DNA of 64,000 nucleotides, taken from NCBI RefSeq assembly GCF_900112345.1, contig NZ_FOLB01000008.1, positions 62,001-126,000 of the forward strand, given 5' to 3'. The notes beneath the pieces were generated by a model. That model saw nothing but the letters and a program-made list of their open reading frames with translations, had not been told where the DNA came from and ran no database searches. Below, one piece after another: positions 52,265 through 60,963 of the stretch. The first letter of the stretch is position 1. Each line of letters starts with the position of its first letter. The DNA is from Nocardioides terrae. Its GTDB lineage: Bacteria; Actinomycetota; Actinomycetes; Propionibacteriales; Nocardioidaceae. Both the position numbers and the translations under genes were made by a program.

Positions 52265-53661
52265 GGCAGCACCTTGCCCGGATTCATCAGCGCCCCGGGG
52301 TCGAGCGCCCGCTTGACCGCGCGCATCAGGTCCAGCTCCACCTCGGACTTGTACGTCGCCGCGGCACCGCGCTTGAGCACGCCGAGCCCGTGCTCCGCGC
52401 TGATGCTGCCGCCGCGCTCGGCGACCGCGTCGTAGATCAGGCCGGTCAGCTCGCCGGCGGCCGCTCGCAGCGCCGCCTCGTCACCGACAGGCGCGCTCAG
52501 GTTGTAGTGCAGGTTGCCGTCGCCGACGTGGCCGTAGGTGACCAGGCGGAGCCCGGGAAGGAGTGCGCGCAGGCGGGGACCCACCTCGGCGACGAAGCCG
52601 GCCAACGACGAGATCGGCACCGTGATGTCGTGCTTCACGGACAGACCGTCGAGCTTCTGCGCCTCCGCGAGGCCTTCCCGCAGCGTCCACAGCGACGTGC
52701 GCTGCGCGGGGTTGCCGGCGATCACGGCGTCGAGCAGGAGCCCCTGAGCTGCGGCGGCATGCAGCGCGGCCTCCAGTCGCTCGCCGACGTCGTCCGACCC
52801 GGCGGCCAGCTCCACGAGTCCGTACCACTCGTGTGTCGAGTCGAACGGGTCCCTCGCGCCGGGCACGTGCGTGAGCACCAGCTCCATGGCCTGCCGGCCG
52901 AGCAGCTCCCAGGTGGTCAGCGTCCCGCCGCACTCCTGTCGGAGCAGCGGCAGCAGCTCCGTCGCTGCGTCGGCCGAGGCCAGCGCGACGAGCGCGGTCG
53001 CCCGCCGCGGCGTCGCGGGGAACAGCCGGAGCACCGCCGCGGTGACGATCCCGAGCGTGCCCTCGGCGCCGATGAAGAGCTGCTTGAGGTCGTAGCCGGT
53101 GTTGTCCTTGCGTAGCGCCCGCAGGCCGTCCCACACCCGCCCGTCGGGCAGGACGACCTCCAACCCGAGGACCAGTTCGCGCATCATCCCGTAACGCAGC
53201 ACCGCCGTTCCGCCGGCGTTGGTCGAGACGGTGCCGCCGACCGTGCAGGACCCCTCCGACCCGAGCGACAGTGGGAAGAGCCGCCCGGCGGCCTCGGCGC
53301 GCTCCTGCACCGCTCGCAGCACGACGCCCGCCTCCACGGTGATGGTGTCGCCGACCGGGTCGAGCCCGCGGACCCGCCGCATCCGCTCGAGGGACAGCAC
53401 GACGTCGCCACCCGAACCGTCCGGCACGGCACCCCCGACGAGCCCGGTGTTGCCACCTTGGGGGACGACCGCGACACCCGCTTGCGCACACAGCCGCACC
53501 GTGTCGGCCACGCCCGCGGTGTCGGCGGGTCGGACCACGGCCAGCGCGGCTCCGGCGAAGGCGCCGGTCCAGTCGGTGACGTAGCCGGCGGTGTCCGCCG
53601 CGTCCGTGAGGACGGCGTCGTCGCCCAGGGTGCGGCGCAAGGTCGGGAGCAAGGAGTGCAT
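52261..53661 (-). CDS. FAD-binding oxidoreductase (GlcD / D-2-hydroxyacid dehydrogenase type)
   Basis: A 466-residue VAO/PCMH-family flavoenzyme. The FAD domain carries VVPQGGNTGLVGG (about 75-90), GSEGSCTVGGTVSTNAGG and GYDLKQLFIGAEGTLGIVT. The C-terminal FAD-oxidase cap has GHVGDGNLHYN (metal-site His) and EHGLGVLKR. Family members oxidise D-lactate, glycolate or D-2-hydroxyglutarate. ATG 53661 has GGAGGA at 5 nt; the frame upstream is noise. It follows the truncated AEC transporter and an FMN-dependent hydroxyacid oxidase on the same strand, so both D- and L-hydroxyacids could be handled here. Confidence 0.9.
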   Translation of the reverse strand: MHSLLPTLRRTLGDDAVLTDAADTAGYVTDWTGAFAGAALAVVRPADTAGVADTVRLCAQAGVAVVPQGGNTGLVGGAVPDGSGGDVVLSLERMRRVRGLDPVGDTITVEAGVVLRAVQERAEAAGRLFPLSLGSEGSCTVGGTVSTNAGGTAVLRYGMMRELVLGLEVVLPDGRVWDGLRALRKDNTGYDLKQLFIGAEGTLGIVTAAVLRLFPATPRRATALVALASADAATELLPLLRQECGGTLTTWELLGRQAMELVLTHVPGARDPFDSTHEWYGLVELAAGSDDVGERLEAALHAAAAQGLLLDAVIAGNPAQRTSLWTLREGLAEAQKLDGLSVKHDITVPISSLAGFVAEVGPRLRALLPGLRLVTYGHVGDGNLHYNLSAPVGDEAALRAAAGELTGLIYDAVAERGGSISAEHGLGVLKRGAAATYKSEVELDLMRAVKRALDPGALMNPGKVLP

Positions 53662-53677
53662 CGGTTCCTCCGAGGAG

Positions 53678-54094
53678 TCAGCTGAGCAGGAGCGCGACGA
53701 GAAGGGCCAGGGGGAGGCTGCACACCGTGGTGATGAGGATGCTCTCGCGGGCGACGGTCTCTCCGACCCGGTAACGGGTCGCGTGCAGGAAGATGTTCTG
53801 CGCGGTGGGCAGCGCCGCGGTGAGGACGACACCGAGCAGCACCGGCCCCTCGAGCCCGAGTGCCGTGGCGACCAGCCAGGCGACGATCGGCATGACGACC
53901 AGGTTGAGCGCCGAGACCGTCAGCACCTCTCGGTTCTGACCGGCACGGCCCGGCGGCGGGCTCAGCCCCAGGGCGGCGCCGTAGGACATCAGCATCAGCG
54001 GGATCGCCGCCCCGCCCATCAGGCGCAGTGGCTGGTCGACGGCCACGGGGAGCTTCCAGCCGGTGATCGTGGTGAAGCCGGTCAGCAGACCCAT
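53678..54094 (-). pseudogene. N-terminally truncated AEC family transporter
   Basis: 138 residues corresponding to the C-terminal half of an auxin-efflux-carrier-type permease: PLRLMGGAAIPLMLMSYGAALG, NLVVMPIVAWLVATALGL and TAALPTAQNIFLHATRY, with five membrane helices. Intact family members have about ten helices and 300 residues. Only 55 bp separate its apparent ATG from the neighbouring oxidase stop, so the N-terminal half is absent, not hidden in another frame. It might still be made as a half-transporter but is more likely a deletion remnant. Its neighbours suggest it once carried a hydroxy- or sugar acid. Confidence 0.6.
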
Positions 54095-54149
54095 GCCGCC
54101 CCGGCTCGACCCCTCAGCCGGGGCCGCACGTCCCGATGTGACCCGATGG

Positions 54150-55373
54150 TCACGACGCCCGCAGCCGCACGTGCTCGGTGCCGATGTCGGCGATCGTCGG
54201 CGTGCCGAGCAGGCACATCGCCCGGCGCAGCTCGTCGACGAGCAGGTCGAGCGTCGCGCTCACACCCCGCTGCCCGCCCACCATCAGACCGTAGAGATAG
54301 GCGCGGCCGACCAGCGCCCCACGGGCGCCGAGGCCGACCGCAGCGGCGATGTCGCCGCCGGACCGCACGCCGGAGTCGACGTACACCTCGGCCCGGTCGC
54401 CGACCGCCTCGACCACGGCGGGCAGCAGCTCCAGTGGCACCGGCGCCCGGTCGAGCTGGCGGCCGCCGTGGTTGGACAGCACGATCGCATCGGCGCCCGC
54501 GTCCACGGCCCGGACCGAGTCGCCGACGGACTGCAGCCCCTTCACGACGACCGGCCCGCGCCACTGCGACTTCAGCCACGAGATGTCGGCCGGGCGGATC
54601 GCCTGCTCGCGCAGCTCGTTCGACATGCCCCATCGGCCGTAGGTCGAGCCCTCGGGGAAGGTCGCGAACCGCAGCGGCTCGGTGGTGAGGATGTTGCCGA
54701 CCCAGCCGGGATGGCCCGCCAGTCCTGCGAGCGTCCGGGCCGTCAGCTGCGGCGGGATCGCGAACCCGTTGCGCTTGTCCTTGCGCTTGAGCCCGGTGAC
54801 GGTGGTGTCGACGGTCAGCATGATGGCCTCGTAGCCCTGCTCCGAGGCCTCGGCGAGATGGGCGAGGCTGACCGCCCGATCCTTCATCAGGTAGAGCTGG
54901 AACCAGTTGCGGCCGCCGGGAGCCGCCCGCGCGACGTCGGTGATCGACGTCGTGGCGTACGTCGACAGGGCGTAGGGGACCCCCGCCCGTTCCGCGGCCG
55001 CCGCGACCGCCCGCTCGCCCGAGTGGTGGCTGAGCCGGGTGTAGCCGGTCGGCGCGAGCACGATCGGCGCGGTCGCCGGCCGGCCGAGGATCGTCGTGGA
55101 CACGTCGGGGGAGGCGACCTGGCCGAAGGCCGTCGGCCGCAGCTCGACGCGGTCGAAGGCGGCGCGGTTGCGCGCCATCGCGATCTCGCCGTCGGAGCCG
55201 CCGTAGACGTAGTCCCACACCGCGCCCGGCACCCGGCGCCGGGCCATCCTCTCGAGGTCGTCGACGCTGAGGCAGCGGCCGAGCCGGCGCTCGGTCGCGT
55301 TGCGCGCCATCGGACGGGTCTTGAGGAACGGCTCGAGGTCCCGCCACCGCGGCACCTGTCGGATCGTCTGCAC
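54150..55373 (-). CDS. FMN-dependent alpha-hydroxy-acid oxidase/dehydrogenase
   Basis: A 407-residue TIM-barrel flavoenzyme of the L-lactate dehydrogenase/glycolate oxidase/mandelate dehydrogenase family. YVYGGSDGE opens the barrel, VVVKGLQS gives the FMN-site Lys, and the catalytic base is His302 in LSNHGGRQLD. VDSGVRSGGDIA and GRAYLYGL form the FMN phosphate site. GTG start. It is divergent from the dehydratase gene across a GntR-type operator, so it is probably co-regulated with sugar-acid catabolism. Confidence 0.9.
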   Translation of the reverse strand: MQTIRQVPRWRDLEPFLKTRPMARNATERRLGRCLSVDDLERMARRRVPGAVWDYVYGGSDGEIAMARNRAAFDRVELRPTAFGQVASPDVSTTILGRPATAPIVLAPTGYTRLSHHSGERAVAAAAERAGVPYALSTYATTSITDVARAAPGGRNWFQLYLMKDRAVSLAHLAEASEQGYEAIMLTVDTTVTGLKRKDKRNGFAIPPQLTARTLAGLAGHPGWVGNILTTEPLRFATFPEGSTYGRWGMSNELREQAIRPADISWLKSQWRGPVVVKGLQSVGDSVRAVDAGADAIVLSNHGGRQLDRAPVPLELLPAVVEAVGDRAEVYVDSGVRSGGDIAAAVGLGARGALVGRAYLYGLMVGGQRGVSATLDLLVDELRRAMCLLGTPTIADIGTEHVRLRAS

Positions 55374-55407
55374 TCGCTGGACTCCACATCACTCGTGCTA
55401 TAACTTC

Positions 55408-55428
55408 ATAACTCGTCATACAAGTTAT
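55408..55428. promoter_or_regulatory. FCD/GntR-type operator in the divergent promoter
   Basis: ATAACT and AGTTAT arms (perfect 6-bp inverted repeat) enclose CGTCATACA; the centre gives the FadR-like T-x-GT-N3-AC-x-A core. It overlaps a TATAAC box (55399-55404) for the rightward gene and a TATGAC box (complement of 55415-55420) for the leftward one, so one bound dimer could block both. Confidence 0.65.
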
Positions 55429-55449
55429 CGCATCGAGGGAGATCCCGCC

Positions 55450-56571
55450 ATGGGCGCCGACCGCATCCGTTCACTGACCCTGTCCCACGTCGTGCTGCCA
55501 CTGGCGAACCCGGTGAGCGACGCCAAGGTGCTCACCGGCCGCCAGAAGCCGTTGACCGAGACCGTTCTGCTCTTCTGCGAGGTCCGGACCGAGCAGGGGC
55601 GCGAGGGGATGGGCTTCAGCTACTCGAAGCGCGCGGGCGGGCCGGCCCAGTTCACCCACCTCTCGGAGGTGGCCCAGGTCGCCATCGGCCAGGACCCCTC
55701 CGACATCGCGAAGATCTACGAGTCGCTGATGTGGGCCGGCGCATCCGTCGGCCGCAGCGGCGTGGCGACCCAAGCGGTGGCCGCCCTCGACGTCGCGCTC
55801 TGGGACCTCAAGGCCCGGCGCGCCGATCTGCCGCTGGCGAAGCTGCTCGGCGCCCATCGCGACTCGTGCCGGGTCTACAACACCTCCGGCGGCTTCCTCC
55901 AGGCGTCGGTCGACGAGATCAAGGAGAAGGCGACCGCGTCCCTCGAGGCGGGCATCGGCGGTATCAAGATCAAGGTCGGTCAGCCTGACTGGGCCGAGGA
56001 CCTCCGCCGCGTCGCCGCCCTGCGGGACCACCTCGGCGACGCGCCCTTGATGGTCGATGCCAACCAGCAGTGGGACCGGGCCCGCGCCCGTCGGATGTGC
56101 CGTGCGCTGGAGGAGTTCGACCTGATCTGGATCGAGGAGCCGCTGGACGCGTGGGACGCGGTCGGTCATGCCGACCTCTCACGCACCTTCGACACCCCGA
56201 TCGCCACGGGCGAGATGCTGACGTCCGTGCCCGAGCACATGGCGCTGATCGACGCCGGCTACCGCGGCATCGTCCAGCCGGACGCGCCCCGGATCGGCGG
56301 CATCACACCGTTCCTCCGGTTCGCGACCCTCGCCTCGCACGCCGGCCTCGCCCTCGCCCCCCACTACGCGATGGAGATCCACCTGCACCTGGCCGCCGCC
56401 TACCCGACCGAGCCGTGGGTGGAGCACTTCGAGTGGCTCGACCCGCTCTTCGAGGAGCGGATCGAGATCCACGACGGCCAGATGTGGGTCCCGGACCGCC
56501 CTGGCCTCGGTTTCACGCTCAGCGAGCGGATGCGCTCGCTGACGAAGGAGACCGCTACCTTCACCGCGTGA
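55450..56571 (+). CDS. Enolase-superfamily sugar-acid dehydratase (talarate/galactarate dehydratase-like)
   Basis: A 373-residue mandelate-racemase-subgroup enzyme. GFSYSKRAGGP and WAGASVGRSGVATQAVAALDVALWD resemble L-talarate/galactarate dehydratase. Catalytic Lys pair is in GIKIKVG (about 172-178), metal ligands Asp (VDANQQW, about 202), Glu (IWIEEPLD, about 228) and Glu (ATGEMLTS, about 254), and the His base in LAPHYAME (about 305). It is cytosolic and dehydrates an aldarate to a 3-deoxy-2-oxo acid. Its stop overlaps the GntR start (GTGA). GGGAGA lies 7 nt before the ATG. Confidence 0.88.
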   Translation: MGADRIRSLTLSHVVLPLANPVSDAKVLTGRQKPLTETVLLFCEVRTEQGREGMGFSYSKRAGGPAQFTHLSEVAQVAIGQDPSDIAKIYESLMWAGASVGRSGVATQAVAALDVALWDLKARRADLPLAKLLGAHRDSCRVYNTSGGFLQASVDEIKEKATASLEAGIGGIKIKVGQPDWAEDLRRVAALRDHLGDAPLMVDANQQWDRARARRMCRALEEFDLIWIEEPLDAWDAVGHADLSRTFDTPIATGEMLTSVPEHMALIDAGYRGIVQPDAPRIGGITPFLRFATLASHAGLALAPHYAMEIHLHLAAAYPTEPWVEHFEWLDPLFEERIEIHDGQMWVPDRPGLGFTLSERMRSLTKETATFTA

Positions 56572-57245
56572 GCACCTCACTCGCCCAGACCGTCGTCACC
56601 GGGCTGAAGTCGCGCATCCTCGACGGCTCGCTCGGGCCCGGGACGAAGCTCCCGTCCGAGGCCGAGCTCATCGAGGAGTACGCCGTCTCGCGGACCGTCA
56701 TCCGCGAGGCGGTCACCCGGCTCCGCGCCGAGGGGCTGGTGGAGACGTTCCAGGGCCGCGGGTCCTTCGTCCTGGCGATGCCCGAGCCGACCTCGTTCAC
56801 CGTCGAGGCCTCGGCCATCCGCAGCCAGGCGGACGTGCTCGCGATGATCGACTTCCGGCTGGGGGTCGAGAGCGAGGCGGCGTACCTCGCCGCGGCGAAC
56901 CGCACGACACAGGCGGCCGAGGCGGTGAGGGCGGCTCTGGATGCCTTCACGACCGCCGAGCCGGAGGCGGCCGTCGAGGCCGACTTCACGTTCCACCGGG
57001 CGGTGGCCGCGGCGAGCGGCAACCGCTTCTACCTCGACCTGCTCGACTCGCTCGGGCCGATGATGATCATGCTGCCGCGCACCAGGCTGCCGGAGGAGTT
57101 CTCACTCACCGACGCCGCCCACGTCGACAGGGTGCGCCGCGAGCACGACAGCGTCGGGGCGGCGGTCATCGCCGGCGATGCCGAGACGGCGCGGGCCGCG
57201 ATGCGCGTCCACCTGGGCAACACGCGGCGACGGTTGCAGTCCTAG
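56568..57245 (+). CDS. FadR-type (FCD domain) GntR transcriptional regulator
   Basis: A 225-residue regulator. The winged HTH (about 1-75, LPSEAELIEEYAVSRTVIREAV) is followed by an FCD helical domain whose three metal-binding His (FTFHRAVAAASGN, RREHDSV, RVHLGN) are present. Such domains bind metal plus an organic-acid ligand. It is coupled to the dehydratase gene by GTGA. Its operator candidate lies between the dehydratase and the divergent hydroxyacid oxidase. Confidence 0.9.
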   Translation: MSTSLAQTVVTGLKSRILDGSLGPGTKLPSEAELIEEYAVSRTVIREAVTRLRAEGLVETFQGRGSFVLAMPEPTSFTVEASAIRSQADVLAMIDFRLGVESEAAYLAAANRTTQAAEAVRAALDAFTTAEPEAAVEADFTFHRAVAAASGNRFYLDLLDSLGPMMIMLPRTRLPEEFSLTDAAHVDRVRREHDSVGAAVIAGDAETARAAMRVHLGNTRRRLQS

Positions 57246-57340
57246 GCCGCGGCCTGGCCCACGACCGTCTCGTGGCACGGATCCCAAGATCGGGCGGGCG
57301 CGTCCCTCAGGCCGGACTCCACCTTGCCGATGAGGGCGTC

Positions 57341-58567
57341 ATGACCGCTCCAGCAGTCAACGACCAGAGCGCAGCCGCGCAGGTGCACATCGGGCGCCAG
57401 CCGATCTATCACGGCGACCGTGTGTATGCCTACGAGCTCCTCTTCCGCTCGCACGCGGACGCTCGGATCGCCTCGTCCCGGGGCGCCTCCGCCACCGGAA
57501 CGATCATCCACAACGCCTTCGCCGAGTTCGGCCTGGAGAGCCTGGTCGGCCCTCGACGCTGCTTCATCAACGTGACCCGGGAGTACCTCACCGGCCAGCT
57601 GCCGATGCCGTTCGAGCCGGGGCAGGTCATCCTCGAGGTGCTCGAGACGGTCCACGTCGACGACGAGGTCGTGGCGTCGGTGATCCGCCTGGTCGAGTCC
57701 GGCTTCGACGTCGCGCTGGACGACTTCGTGATCGGCAGCGACCACGAGCGCCTGCTCGACGTCGCGTCCTACGTGAAGATCGACCTGGCCTCGGCGCCGG
57801 AGTCCGTGCTCCGCCCGGAGGTCGCGCGCCTGCGCGAGCGTGGCCTGACCCTCGTGGCCGAGCGGGTCGAGACGGAGGAGGACGTCGCCTACGCGCAGGA
57901 CCTCGGGTTCCACCTGATGCAGGGCTACGCCCTCGGCCGGCCCCAGACCCTGTCGATGCGGACGCTCGGCATCTCGCAGACGCGGCGCCTGGAGCTCTTC
58001 GGCGCCCTGAGCGCCGCCGACCTCGACCTCCCGCGCGTGGTCTCCCTGATCTCGACCGACCCCGCGCTCGCCCTGCGTGTCCTGCAGGCCACCAACTCGG
58101 CCCAGACCGGCCTCAAGCGCCGGGTGTCGTCCTTGAACGAGGCCGTCACCATGCTCGGGGTGAACCGGATCCGGCAGTGGGTGTCGCTGATGGTCCTCAC
58201 CGACGTCACGGGCGTCGACCAGGAGACGCTGTCCGGTCTCGTGACGCGCGCCCGGCTCTGCCAGACCGTCACGGACTCGTTGGGAGGACCCGGCGAGTCG
58301 GGCTTCATGGTCGGGCTCGTCGCGGGCATCGCGGACCTGATGAAGGAGGACGTCCAGGACGTCGTCCGACGCCTCCCGCTCGACATGTCGGTCGCCGCGG
58401 CACTCGTCGAGTACGACGGGGTGCTCGGTCACGCCCTCCAGAGCGTCCGAGCCTACGAGAACTGGACCACCACGCCCTACGTCGGCGGTCTCAACGACCG
58501 TCTCGCCGAGGCGCACCTCGCGGCGATGGTGTGGTCAAACCGGCTCGTCGCCGAGCAGGCCGGCTGA
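57341..58567 (+). CDS. EAL-HDOD signalling protein (YuxH-like)
   Basis: A 408-residue cytosolic protein. An N-terminal EAL-like domain (about 15-205, starting HIGRQPIY and YELLFRS) is followed by an HDOD domain (about 210-400, LPRVVSLISTDPALALRVLQ). The EAL signature is degenerate: EVLETVHV replaces E-A/L-L with its metal Glu context, and DFVIG is changed from the DDFG..S loop of active phosphodiesterases. It probably senses rather than cleaves cyclic di-GMP. ATG 57341 has GAGGG at 4 nt; the longer upstream frame looks non-coding. Confidence 0.85.
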   Translation: MTAPAVNDQSAAAQVHIGRQPIYHGDRVYAYELLFRSHADARIASSRGASATGTIIHNAFAEFGLESLVGPRRCFINVTREYLTGQLPMPFEPGQVILEVLETVHVDDEVVASVIRLVESGFDVALDDFVIGSDHERLLDVASYVKIDLASAPESVLRPEVARLRERGLTLVAERVETEEDVAYAQDLGFHLMQGYALGRPQTLSMRTLGISQTRRLELFGALSAADLDLPRVVSLISTDPALALRVLQATNSAQTGLKRRVSSLNEAVTMLGVNRIRQWVSLMVLTDVTGVDQETLSGLVTRARLCQTVTDSLGGPGESGFMVGLVAGIADLMKEDVQDVVRRLPLDMSVAAALVEYDGVLGHALQSVRAYENWTTTPYVGGLNDRLAEAHLAAMVWSNRLVAEQAG

Positions 58568-58606
58568 CGCCGACTCCGTCGCAGGCGACCGGCGAGCGGT
58601 CAGCCG
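58561..58606. terminator. 8-bp inverted repeat spanning the EAL-HDOD and amine-oxidase-like stops
   Basis: CGGCTGAC and GTCAGCCG are perfectly complementary, 30 bp apart, and each contains a stop codon of one convergent gene. The long loop makes terminator function tentative. Confidence 0.35.
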
Positions 58607-59880
58607 TCCTTGCGCTGCAGGGAGCGGAGCACGTCGTGAGCGGCGCGCGCGCCGCCGACGAGCGCGCCCTGCTGGGAGGCCGTGTCGCGGTGGTCACCGC
58701 ACACCCAGGTCGCCTCGTCCACCCGCTGCTCCCGCCGCGCCTGCAGCGGCGCCGGCTGTGCGGGCAGGGCACGGGGGACCTCGTGCCGGAGGATCAGGTC
58801 CCAGCCGCGACCTGAGGTGCCGAGCATCGCGGCGGCGTGCCGGCGGGTCTCCGGCTCGGGAGCGGGGCTGCCGCCCGCGGGCAGCAGGCTGGTGACCTGG
58901 ATGAGGTGCCGGCCGGCGGGCGCGTAGGACGGCGCGGTCACCGAGACGACGCACGTGTTGATCGCCGGGCCCGACCCGTCGCGCACGTCGAGGTGGAGCA
59001 TCCCGCTGGTCGTGGGCGGCTCGCCGACGGCGTACCAGTCGGTCACCACGCCCTTCGGACGAGGCGCGACGACGCGCGAGTCGAGCAGCGACTCAGCCGT
59101 CCACGGATCGGTGGCGACCACGAGCCGGCGGGCGGCGTACGTCGCGCCGCTGGACGTGACGCGGACGCCGTCGTCGGTCCGCTCCGACCGCTCGACCGCC
59201 TCCCCGAGCCGGACGCGCTCGCCCAGCGGCACGGCGATCGCGCGCGGGAGGGCGTCGGCGCCGTCGCGGGGCAGACCGGGCGTCCCGCGGACGAAGCTCC
59301 GGACGAGCAGCATCGCGAAGGCGGCGGACGTCTCACCGGCGTCCTCGAGCACCACCCCGGCGAGGTAGCGCTGGAGGGTCGCTCGCAGCAGACCGTGCGC
59401 GCCCGCCCGGTCGAGCGACTCCTGCAGCGAGGTGTCCGGCCGCGCCCGGAGGAGATGGTCGATCAGGCCGTGGTCGCGGCGCATCCCGGTCAGCAGCGGT
59501 GTGGCCCAGCGCGCGAGCGCCCACAGCTCCGTCGGCCGGGGCGCGGTGTTGCGGAGGGTCGCGAGGATGTCCGTCGGCACGCGCAGCGGGTCGGCCAGCG
59601 TGCGCAGTCCGTCGTCGGTGAGGACCCGGGCTCCGGCGGCGAAGCGCTGGAGGCCGAGCGCGTCGACGTCGACGGCCGCCCGCAGGGCGGGGTACCAGGG
59701 ATTCACCACCTGGAACCCGCGGTCCAGCAGGAAGCCGTCGACGCGGTCGGTGCGCACTCGCCCGCCCACCCCGTCGGAGGACTCCAGCACGACCACGTCG
59801 AGACCGGCGTCGTGCAGGATCGAGGCGCAGCGCAGGCCGGCGAGGCCGGCGCCCGCCACGACGACGTCGACAGTCTCCAT
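58600..59880 (-). CDS. FAD-dependent oxidoreductase (amine oxidase/protoporphyrinogen oxidase-like)
   Basis: A 426-residue flavoprotein. The dinucleotide site VVVAGAGLAGLRCASIL (about 5-21) is followed by the adenine-ribose Glu (VVLES) and the GG doublet GVGGRVRTD, which together define the amine-oxidase/PPO superfamily. The C-terminal FAD motif WVCGDHRDTASQQGALVGG is intact. Substrates in this family range from amines to carotenoids and protoporphyrinogen. It lies 108 bp downstream of the Gfo/Idh/MocA gene on the same strand. No membrane anchor. Confidence 0.85.
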   Translation of the reverse strand: METVDVVVAGAGLAGLRCASILHDAGLDVVVLESSDGVGGRVRTDRVDGFLLDRGFQVVNPWYPALRAAVDVDALGLQRFAAGARVLTDDGLRTLADPLRVPTDILATLRNTAPRPTELWALARWATPLLTGMRRDHGLIDHLLRARPDTSLQESLDRAGAHGLLRATLQRYLAGVVLEDAGETSAAFAMLLVRSFVRGTPGLPRDGADALPRAIAVPLGERVRLGEAVERSERTDDGVRVTSSGATYAARRLVVATDPWTAESLLDSRVVAPRPKGVVTDWYAVGEPPTTSGMLHLDVRDGSGPAINTCVVSVTAPSYAPAGRHLIQVTSLLPAGGSPAPEPETRRHAAAMLGTSGRGWDLILRHEVPRALPAQPAPLQARREQRVDEATWVCGDHRDTASQQGALVGGARAAHDVLRSLQRKDG

Positions 59881-59988
59881 GAGAACGGGTGCCCGGCGAC
59901 GCGGTCGGCCACACCCGGGCCGCGAGCCGGGAGGTCCTGCGATCTGGCTGCTAGAGCGACCGGTGCGCCTGACGTCTCGCCGACGGGG

Positions 59989-60882
59989 TCAGCCGGACGC
60001 GGCGGCGTCCAGCTGGGCCTGCGCGTCGGCGATGAGCTCCACCACCCGGGCGCCGAAGGCGACGTCGAGCGGGTGAGGGTCGCCGGAGGCGGCCCCGACC
60101 AGCTCGGCGACAGCGGTGGGGAAGGCCTGCGGGAAGGCGCTGTCCGGCCGAGGAGGCATGAGGGACAGTCCCGACTCGCCCCAGACCGCAGCCTCATAGC
60201 CTTCCGCCGCGCGCGGGGCGAACTGGGTCAGCGTCGCGGTGCTGAGCGCGCCGCTCTCGTGGCGGAGCGCGAGGTTGACGAGGTCTCCCCGGCCACCGAA
60301 CGCGCTCACCGAGACGATCGGGCCCAGGCAGGCGCTCAGGGTCGACAAGGCGTGCGGGCCGAGGTCCCACAGCGCACCGCGCTCGTGGCGCCAGGGCGAT
60401 GCGCCGAACGGGTTGTCGGGCTCCTGCAGCGAGCTGAACCAGCGCATCCAGCCGCCCTGCCAGCCGCCGGTCTCGACGACCCGGTCGAACCACGCACGCG
60501 ACTCCGCGACGAACCGGTCGGTGAAGAAGACCACGGAGGCCACCTCGGCGTCCTGGACGGCCTCGCGGAGCGCCCGGGCCCCCTCGACGTCAGCGGCGAT
60601 CGGCTTCTCGAGCAGGAGGTGCTTCCCGGCCCGAGCGGCGCGCAGCGCCAGGTCGGCCTGCACCGCGGGTGGGACGGCGAAGGCCACCGCGTCCACGTGG
60701 TCGAGCAGGTCGTCGTAGGTGTCGAACGCGGTCGTCCCGAGCCGCGCGGCCAGCGTGGCCGCCTTCTCGGCGTCCCGCCCCCAGACGCCGACGAGCTCCG
60801 CCTCACGCACACTGCCGGCGGCCAGGCCCGGGCCGTGCGTCATCGTCGCCCACGGACCAGTGCCGACCAGACCGAACCGCAT
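59989..60882 (-). CDS. Gfo/Idh/MocA family oxidoreductase
   Basis: A 297-residue NAD(P)-dependent dehydrogenase. The Rossmann domain begins MRFGLVGTGPWA, with the conserved LLLEKPIAAD (about residues 89-98, Lys-Pro of the active site) and an alpha/beta C-terminal domain with WDLGPHALSTL, where the His aligns with the catalytic H of the family. It is somewhat short for the family (330-380). Such enzymes oxidise sugar or inositol hydroxyls. It lies 74 bp after the TrxR-methyltransferase gene, separated by a 13-bp tandem repeat. Confidence 0.87.
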   Translation of the reverse strand: MRFGLVGTGPWATMTHGPGLAAGSVREAELVGVWGRDAEKAATLAARLGTTAFDTYDDLLDHVDAVAFAVPPAVQADLALRAARAGKHLLLEKPIAADVEGARALREAVQDAEVASVVFFTDRFVAESRAWFDRVVETGGWQGGWMRWFSSLQEPDNPFGASPWRHERGALWDLGPHALSTLSACLGPIVSVSAFGGRGDLVNLALRHESGALSTATLTQFAPRAAEGYEAAVWGESGLSLMPPRPDSAFPQAFPTAVAELVGAASGDPHPLDVAFGARVVELIADAQAQLDAAASG

Positions 60883-60911
60883 GGCGGCACGCTACCCCGG
60901 GCGGTCCAGCC

Positions 60912-60963
60912 GATGGCTCAGCCCGACGGCTCACCCCCACCGCTCACCCCGACGGCTCACCCA
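60912..60963. repeat. 13-bp tandem repeat, four copies
   Basis: Units begin at 60912, 60925, 60938 and 60951: GATGGCTCAGCCC, GACGGCTCACCCC, CACCGCTCACCCC and GACGGCTCACCCA. The exact 13-bp period is not a multiple of three. The array fills most of the gap between two same-strand genes, and its last unit contains the stop codon of the upstream one. Confidence 0.7.
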
